DNA of 64,000 nucleotides, taken from Antedon mediterranea (Eukaryota; Echinodermata; Crinoidea; Comatulida; Antedonidae). Below, piece after piece: positions 57,301-64,000 of this stretch. Both the position numbers and the translations under genes were made by a program. The notes below the pieces were generated by a model. That model had not been told where the DNA came from. It saw only the letters and a program-made list of their open reading frames with translations, and ran no database searches. The stretch spans positions 21,866,365 through 21,930,364 of the forward strand of contig NC_092678.1 of the NCBI RefSeq assembly GCF_964355755.1, in the 5' to 3' direction. Numbering within the stretch: the first letter of the stretch is position 1; each line of letters starts with the position of its first letter.

Positions 57301-59046
57301 CACCAACTCTATCTACATCTATCATGGGATCATTGTCCAGCATTTCTGTGTCGTCAATTCAGCAAGTGTTATCTTCTGACATCATACCGTCATCATCCAT
57401 TTCAAATACCATAATCTCATCCAGTTTGTATGTCATAACTCCAGGTAATAAGAACATTAACATGCATGTGTGTTTCTTTGGTGTGCAATATAGAATAAGC
57501 ATGTATTTGTTGTCATGTCCTATTGATTTTATCAGCATATAATAGTAAATATAGCACCAACTAAAAAATCAAAGGCACTGTGGTGAGCTCCTGAACCTTA
57601 TATTTTGTGTATGCTCTCCACCTTGGGTAGGGTTTTAATACTATATTTTGAATTGACTTTTTATATTTTTATTCGAACCATATTTAATGAGGGTGATCCA
57701 TCCAGTAATTGCTGATCATTTGGGACCCTCAGAACAGATACAATACACAAAAAAAGAAAAACAAAACTTGAGAGATTAGACCTCAGATATTCTAAATCCA
57801 CCCAATGTTTACAAATTAAATTTTTTTTACAGAACCCACCAATCAAGGACCGGTTGTTCTTAACGCCATCAATCATGTCTCAATCATAATTGGACGGATT
57901 CTACACTTTGATATTCCTGCCGATACATTTCACGATGCAGAAGATGGAAACACACGCAATCTTAAGCTTGAACTACTTGCAGGTGATAATGAACCTCTAC
58001 AGGGATCGTCATGGGTGAGGTTGGACTCTGAGAATCAGGTTATCTACGGGTTGCCGTTGGATTTTGATTTAATTGGCCAAAAAATAGTTTATAATTTACA
58101 TGCAATTGATACAAATGGTTTAAATGTGTTTGATGCTTTGTATTTAGAAGTGCTTCCTGACCCGTTTATATATAACCACCGATTTTTCATAACATTTAGC
58201 AATAATTACTTTGGATTTGCAAGTTACGTCAATAACGCTATAAACGTGTGTCAACGATTGGCAGATTATTATGGTGATCCGAACACGGATATGATTACAG
58301 TTGCCTCAGTAACAGAGGGATCTGTTATTTATGCGTATGCAAACAATAGCATTGCCAAAGATTTTTGCGATAAGGATACTGTATATAATGTGTATAGTCG
58401 TCTTGCGTATGCAAACGGTTCAGTAAACATTGGCCTATCGATTGTCATGCATCCAAAGTTTTCAGTTATTGCAGTGGACAAAGAATTTACAGGGATATGT
58501 TTACCAAAACCGCAAACCACCAATTCTCCGAATGTGATTGCGGAAAAACACACCAGTGAGGGTGACATAATTCCCATCATTGTACCTGCCCTCCTTTCTG
58601 CCTTAATAATTTTACTGATTGGAATTTGTGTTTGTTTCTGTTATAAGCGCAAACGTCATGGAGAGGAATTTCTATTACCGGAAGAGACTAACATGTTTGT
58701 TGGTAACCGTAAACCAATATTTCTTGATAATGAACTTCAGAAGCAAGCAAAGGCAGCCGAACCAGTAATCTTGCCTAAAGATATATCGCCCTTTCAAGCA
58801 AGTCCAATTTCTGTAAATTACCCCTTGGAAGGCAGGCCTTCTCCTCCTTCATACCTAAATGAAGCTTATGAGAAAGACGACATAGACTTGGGTATTCCTA
58901 TGGCACCTCTTTTTATGCCCCCTGCTTATTCCCCCCAACCTACTTTTAACAGACCACCTCCTTCGTATATGGACCCTCCTACTTATCGTTTACCTCCTCC
59001 GTATGAATCGGAAGATGTTGGGATTTTTGAGACATCAAAAATTTAA
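54377..59046 (+). CDS. DAG1: Dystroglycan
   Basis: Dystroglycan links laminin-type matrix proteins to dystrophin inside the cell. Coding exons 54377-54610, 55038-57444 and 57833-59046 join in frame (phase 0, then G/AA) to 1284 residues. Signal peptide about 20-42; N-terminal cadherin-like domain (VTEAGCESLPDWL, LYGIATVLDIGYHYISV) and a second globular domain ending SILGWYITKEAP; furin site RIRR at 313-316, as in vertebrates. A very Ser/Thr-rich mucin region of about 560 residues follows (about 317-880). Then come the second cadherin-like domain (DIPADTFHDAEDG), a SEA-like region (about 990-1105), a transmembrane helix (about 1127-1151) with basic KRKR, and a Pro-rich tail with PPPY at about 1269-1272, the WW-binding motif for dystrophin, followed by 12 more residues. 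The Gly-Ser autocleavage site is not present (FTGIC at that place). Confidence 0.95.
54712..54867. mobile_element. TAA-MITE copy with intact target duplication
   Basis: AGCCTTGTCTACACTATC and GATAGACAAGGCT are the inverted ends. TAA lies directly on both sides (54709-54711 and 54868-54870). The interior has ATGGACATGATGATG and the CACTAGGATATTTGG word. It lies in dystroglycan intron 1. Confidence 0.9.
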
Positions 59047-59619
59047 AATAGGGTTGAGTTATTATTAATATTATTGATTTAATAGTATTGATTGTAATGT
59101 GACGAAACTGCTTGGATTGATCCAGGCAGTCATCAAGAAAGTTTTTATAACACTAGCTGGTTCTAGGTTTGTTTTTTTTTAACTATAATGAGACAAAAAC
59201 ATTCCAGTTATGTTTAAAATGTTATATATTACTAATTAGGCTTAATGAAAAATAGCGCAATGTTCTTTAATGGATGCTTTTTTTATAAACTGTTTTTAAT
59301 TAAGGTTATTTTTTATGAAAACTAGCTGGTTCTGGAGTCATTTTATGCTGACATTTTTTAAGGTTCCAATGTAGTTAATGTTGATGAAAAAAAGTACAGT
59401 TTTAGAAGTGTTAATGATATTCCACCAATATGCAGATTACCAAGACCACCATATTTGTACATTCTATGCTTTCTAGCAGCTGGTTATGAGATCTTTCATA
59501 TACATGTATTATAATCTAATACTGTGTAATATACTATAGTAATGAAGCTTTATAGAAGTTTGATACATTCCAACAATTCTAATATAAATGTTTCTAATTT
59601 AATATACACTGTAAATACA
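59047..59619. other. Dystroglycan 3' UTR region
   Basis: AT-rich sequence following the stop codon. No other gene was recognised. Confidence 0.5.
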
Positions 59620-59834
59620 CCTGTGTCCAGTGGTGTAACGGCTATGAGTGCTCACTGGCTAAACCCAGGGGCCCCAGAACATATGGGGCCCTTGAGCAGT
59701 GCATATAGTGGAAAAACAGGCATTCAATATTAAAAAAAGGCTAAAAACGCCAGAGGCCTCCAGTGTTGGAGGGCCACTTAGAGGGTTCCTAAACCAGGAG
59801 CCTCAGGTCTCAACGTTACGCCACTGCCTGTTTC
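59620..59834. mobile_element. Non-autonomous hAT element with 8-bp target duplication
   Basis: The element spans 59628-59826. Ends CAGTGGTGTAACG and CGTTACGCCACTG are inverted with one mismatch, and CAGTGGYG is a typical hAT end. The flanks CCTGTGTC and CCTGTTTC agree at seven of eight bases, the 8-bp duplication expected for hAT. There is no transposase. Confidence 0.85.
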
Positions 59835-60792
59835 ATGTCTCCTTGAAATTACAGGAGGGCATGTTTTCCAACCTGAGTTTGCCAAGAACTAATTCATACT
59901 GACCATCGATTAATTAAGAGCAATACCTACCTTGATCACCTTCATAATATTTTTGTTTAAATTCAGTGACTGTTTGTACTGGATATATGTTTTTTTTTAA
60001 AGCAAAAGATATCATGTATAGAAAATAAACAAATATATGTTTTTAAATCAATTATTAAAAAAGTACAAGCAAGGTATTTTTAACTGAAATAAATTAAATA
60101 CTGTATAAAAGTATTATTTGTGTTTGTTATATTTATGAATAATTACTCTTCTATAGGCTAGGTACGGTACTGACTGGTAGTAGAGATGTAGACCTAGGCC
60201 CTAGGTCTGCTGAAAGTGCCCATGGGCATGGGCCATATAAATAATACAGTATAAAATAATGTATTTTTTATCCCGGCATAATTTATCGTGAATTATTCAT
60301 GATTTCTGCCGAGACGTAATAGAACTTTCGCTGGGAGCCTACAACCCACAATAACAGGCTAGCTAGCTCTACTACTACTAATAGGGCTAGGCCTACTACT
60401 TCTGAATAGACCAATCTCCACTAAGCTCTAGGCCGCCTGGCTAGCCTAGTGTAGTAGAGGCTAGGTTAAGTGTGTGTGTGTGGAGTGTACGTGTGTGCCA
60501 AAACAAGAAATTGGGAGTGAACTTACAAAAAAAAGTGCTAGGATTTTTTTTTTCTTAAATGCATCTAAAAGATATTTAAAGTAAATTCACAGTACACACA
60601 AATATAAATTGAGTAAACAACTAAATTTTAAACTTACCGCCTCATTTTTGTTTTTCAATTTTCATTGGAAAAAAAGTTTTAAAATGACGTCTGCGCTACG
60701 AACTAAAGAGGGCGCCAGACTTAAAATTAATTCTCATCATATCATCACACGCCTCAGTGCACACAACATACGTAAACACGTGTGTGTACAAG
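59835..60792. promoter_or_regulatory. Spacer and TSR1 upstream region
   Basis: A GGCCTAG-rich stretch and a short TGTGTG run lie at 60350-60500. No TATA box was identified. TSR1 promoter function is inferred from position only. Confidence 0.4.
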
Positions 60793-63700
60793 ATGGCAGT
60801 TGATGGCCAAGAAACGCATCGTTCAGGAACTTTAAAACAGAAAAATAAGACACATAAAACAGGTCGACATCGTAGTAAAGGACAACTAGAGACCATATCT
60901 AAAGGTACACCTTTAAAGAATTACCTAAATAGTATTAATTGTTATAGTTTTTTAGGCTAGGCCCGACGTCAAAACCAACTTTACTTGTTGTTGGAACAGG
61001 AAACTGGCCAGTGAGATCAATTTCCTGAGGCCTACTGTAGGCCTACCTTATCTAGGATGTTATCAGATGTTTTATGTAGTATGATTTAGTTACTATCTAC
61101 AAACTATCATATCTTTTTATATTATATTAATCCACAACATAAATTACTACTACAATACATAAGCATATCTGCAATTCATTTTCACTTTTTCATAATAAAA
61201 TAAATCATAATACAGTACACAGTATTAATAATAATATAATAAAAAAAACACTTTTTTTCTCAATGAAAAATGGTTTTCTTTTTTACCTACATTACAGGTA
61301 GAGTTAGTGTTAAAACAATAAGCAAGAAATTACGTAAGGACCTTTCCAAAAACCAGCGACGACATCAGGTTTGTAGATTCGCGTCATTATTTTGTTTGAA
61401 AAAATCTAACCATATTTTTATACCACTAATGTCTTTGAAATTTGTCTTAAAATTGTTTTTATTTTTTTTTGTATGTTTAAATTCAAATTATAAAGAAGGT
61501 GTTTGCTCATTCCCAAAGTCTGACACTTCTTTAATTTCTTGTTTTAAATTTTTATTTTAGGCAAACCAAATACGACAGAAGAAGAAAGATGATGTGATAA
61601 ACAGAAAGAGAAAAATTGGAGGGAAATATGGTGCACCCCATCTTGTGGTAATTAAAAATAGGGAGAGGGATTTCGGGAAAATGGTTGAGAAACCAGTGTC
61701 TCCTCTACAAAAACATTTCATCCTAATATCTTAAAGAATTTATGCACTTGTCAATTGTATGACCCACTATACAACCCTGGGAGAGGTGCAACATTTACAA
61801 ACAAAATGTTATTGTTTTGTAAAAAAACCTAGATGGTATGTCACATCAATGAACAATGGTGTGTCAATGTATGTCACTTAACACCCACCTGTCATGGTCA
61901 CCTAAAGGTAAGTCACCTTTTTTGATGCAGGTGTGTGATGGTAGTTCAAGTTCAAGTTAAAATTTATTGTCAAATACACAGTAAATGAAATTTGCCTTCC
62001 AAGGTTCAAATTACAATAAAAATAACAACAGTTAAAAAACATACAATAGTACTATACAATGGATGTATAAGGTATGACGCACATTGACAAATGAGGGGGG
62101 GGGGGGGGCTAGTATATTGGGTCATACAATTGATAAGTGCATTATAATAAATGATTATTAAAATAAATGTGACATTATTATCATTATTAATGATTGTATT
62201 TTATGCAAGAGTGATGATTGAATGTTCTTTTAAAGACTGTATTCTGTGCTCATCAAGAAACTGACGTAAACAATGTGGTAAACTTACTGAAGTCATGTGA
62301 CGAATCGGCAATAATCAGCCAATCAGAAAGCGGGTTAACATGTGACATAAGGTAGAGTGGTATTCTGTGTAACTTGTCCTAAGTTTTGGTAATTTTTTCT
62401 ATTTTATTGTAATAAAATTACAGTAGGACACTTATTAAAGCTCTGTCTACATTATCAAACTTTATGTGACAACAAAATATGTCATATCACTACCATATTT
62501 AAGAATATATATATTTGGGCACGTCACACTTTTTTTATCAAACTAGTTTGATAGTGTAGACAGAGCTTAAGAGAATACCGTACCTTCGGGACCCAACAAA
62601 GTGTCCCCTTAATATGGATTTTCCCTGAATAAGGGTTGGCCATAGTCTAAATGTTTGTTTCGCAGGAAATAGTAGGTGTGTCCCTTGAATAGATGTGTCG
62701 TCCCAAAGGAGAGTTTTACTGTATCGTTTCTTATATATTCATTTCTTTAACAGTATTCCTAGATTTAAACAACGCTTCACATTACTTCTTCCTCCTCCGG
62801 ACCTCAAATCGATTCTGGACGCTGCTAAAGCGTCCGACTCAATAGTAGCCGTGCTCTCACCGGACGAAGGCTGGGACGCATGGGGTGAACTATGCCTAAC
62901 CAGTCTGTTTGCACAAGGATTGCCAGCTACCACACTTCTGTTACAGGTAAGGTTACGATACAATACGATAAAACTTTATTGTCACAACGGCAAAAATATA
63001 CAGTTATGAGATATGGTAATACAGCAAACTGTCAAGATCTGTAGGGATACTGTATCTTAATTTGTTTCGTATCTTGGAAAGGTTCTAGGATACAGTATCA
63101 CATGTTCATCACATGTTACGTTTATATATTTTAGAAATTCATTCATGATACTATACAAATTATAATATTTGATCCACTGGGAGAATTGGCGTATTCAGAG
63201 GAGTTGATTATAAATATGAATTATATAATTGAGAGCGAGGACTATGTATTTTAAAAATACTTTTATGTTTTGTCTGTATGAATGTTGTAATGTGTTGTTG
63301 ATAACATTATATATTATTTTTTCTTGGTGTACAAAGGGCATGGTAGATTTATCAATCAAAAAGAAATCAGAATCAAAAAAGAACTTACAGAAGATTATAG
63401 AAAAGAGGCAAGTTTGTTTGTAAAAAAAAAATAAAATTGATCACTTAATTTTTGATAATTCATCATGATCTTTCAGGAATTGTTTGACATACATTTTATA
63501 ATCTATTTTCTCTTTCATGGAAAGGTTTCCAAAAGAAAAGATATACACGTTAGACTCGGCGCAAGATGCAATATTGTTATTGCGTCACCTAGGTGACCAA
63601 AAGTTGTCATCAATCAGGTGGCGTGACACACGCCCTCATATTCTAGCACGAAGTGTGAACTTTGAACCTAACCCTGAACAGGTACGTAGTGTTCTACATT

Positions 63701-63993
63701 ATATAAGTTTTTTTATTTGCATTTCACATGATTTAAATACTATTTAATAGTCAAACAAAATTATTGTTTTAAAAATAATTGTATTCTTTAATTTTATTTT
63801 GTCATTCAAGTGTCTTCTTGGAACTCTTAAAGTGTCGGGGTTTTTACGAGGACGACCTCTGTCTGTAAATGGTCTAATTCACATACCAGGGTATGGAGAA
63901 TTCCAAATGAAAGAGATTGATTCACCACCTGACCCTTGCCCTTTGAAATCGCATCCAAGAAAGAAAAAAAGTAAAGCTGATGAAATGAATATT
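60793..63993 (+). CDS. TSR1: Ribosome maturation factor TSR1, 5' part
   Basis: TSR1 is a GTPase-like assembly factor of the 40S ribosomal subunit. Exons seen: 60793-60904 (MAVDGQETHRSGTLKQKNKT), 61298-61368, 61561-61647 (ending KYGAPHLV), 62754-62946 (RFKQRFTLLLPPPDLKSILD, DEGWDAWGE, SLFAQGLPATT), 63337-63407, 63525-63681 and 63811-63993 (GTLKVSGFLRGRPLSVNGL, PGYGEFQMKEID). The basic N-terminus and G-like domain follow the human protein closely. The exon 61647 to 62754 join is out of phase and lacks about 35-40 residues present in human TSR1, so one exon is missing or unrecognised. The intron after 63407 has a GC donor (AG/GCAAGT). A canonical GTAAGTA donor at 63994 runs off the window, so the gene continues. 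Confidence 0.93.
61720..62160. mobile_element. Inverted-repeat element in TSR1 intron 3
   Basis: GCACTTGTCAATTGTATGAC near 61744 is inverted as GTCATACAATTGATAAGTGC near 62121. The left part matches 24.33-24.49 kb in reverse. Inside are TTCAAGTTCAAGTTAAAATT and TTATTGTCAAATACAC, a tail type common in non-LTR elements, and a 15-bp G run. Confidence 0.65.
62439..62567. mobile_element. TAA-MITE copy with intact target duplication
   Basis: AGCTCTGTCTACATTATCAA and GATAGTGTAGACAGAGCT are the inverted ends. TAA directly flanks both (62436-62438, 62568-62570). It lies in the TSR1 intron in which the expected fourth exon was not found. Confidence 0.92.
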
Positions 63994-64000
63994 GTAAGTA

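Noticed and set aside
56861-57343. Minus-strand Asp/Gly/Val-rich ORF of 160 residues
   Set aside because: It is the complement of the Ser-rich dystroglycan mucin exon, where TCA and CCA codons give open antisense frames.

Overview
The window is animal nuclear DNA, AT-rich, with GT-AG introns and dense transposon debris. It is most likely from an echinoderm: the cytosolic profilin has the long 140-residue form, with its MSWDSY start and EYLESLGM end, that I associate with echinoderm profilins, and the other genes are ordinary deuterostome genes. I cannot place it to species.

Layout. 1-17.9 kb is repeat-rich and probably lies inside an intron of, or beyond, a minus-strand inositol trisphosphate receptor gene. 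It holds a 5'-truncated LINE with target-site duplication, hairpin elements, a 1.4-kb array of 31-bp repeats running into a TACTGTA-type array, and a decayed Gypsy retrotransposon. 17.9-22.8 kb carries the first three coding exons of the IP3 receptor (minus), with a four-layer transposon nest in intron 1. SUMF1 (formylglycine-generating enzyme, plus, eight exons) starts head-to-head at 23.5 kb, and a SETMAR-type histone methyltransferase without transposase (minus, two exons) faces it at 29.2-30.5 kb. The order and orientations ITPR / SUMF1 / SETMAR match human 3p26.

29.8-34.2 kb is an almost perfect 2.2-kb tandem duplication. It fuses the SETMAR promoter, exon 1 and start of exon 2 in frame to a small heat-shock protein gene, producing a chimeric gene. 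An intact minus-strand sHSP and a plus-strand sHSP then share a short bidirectional promoter with a heat-shock element. All sHSPs here contain two alpha-crystallin domains.

40-53 kb is a dispersed array of three minus-strand intronless profilin genes plus the flank of a probable lost fourth. Two of the profilins begin with a conserved secretory signal peptide, which is unexpected for this cytosolic actin-binding family. 54.4-59.0 kb encodes dystroglycan (plus, three coding exons, 1284 residues), and 60.8 kb to the window end encodes the 5' part of the ribosome-biogenesis factor TSR1 (plus). Spacers are full of MITEs; one family with TAA target-site duplications occurs at least eight times between 24.8 and 62.6 kb.

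The strongest observations are the signal-peptide profilins, the newborn SETMAR-sHSP chimera and the conserved ITPR-SUMF1-SETMAR block.
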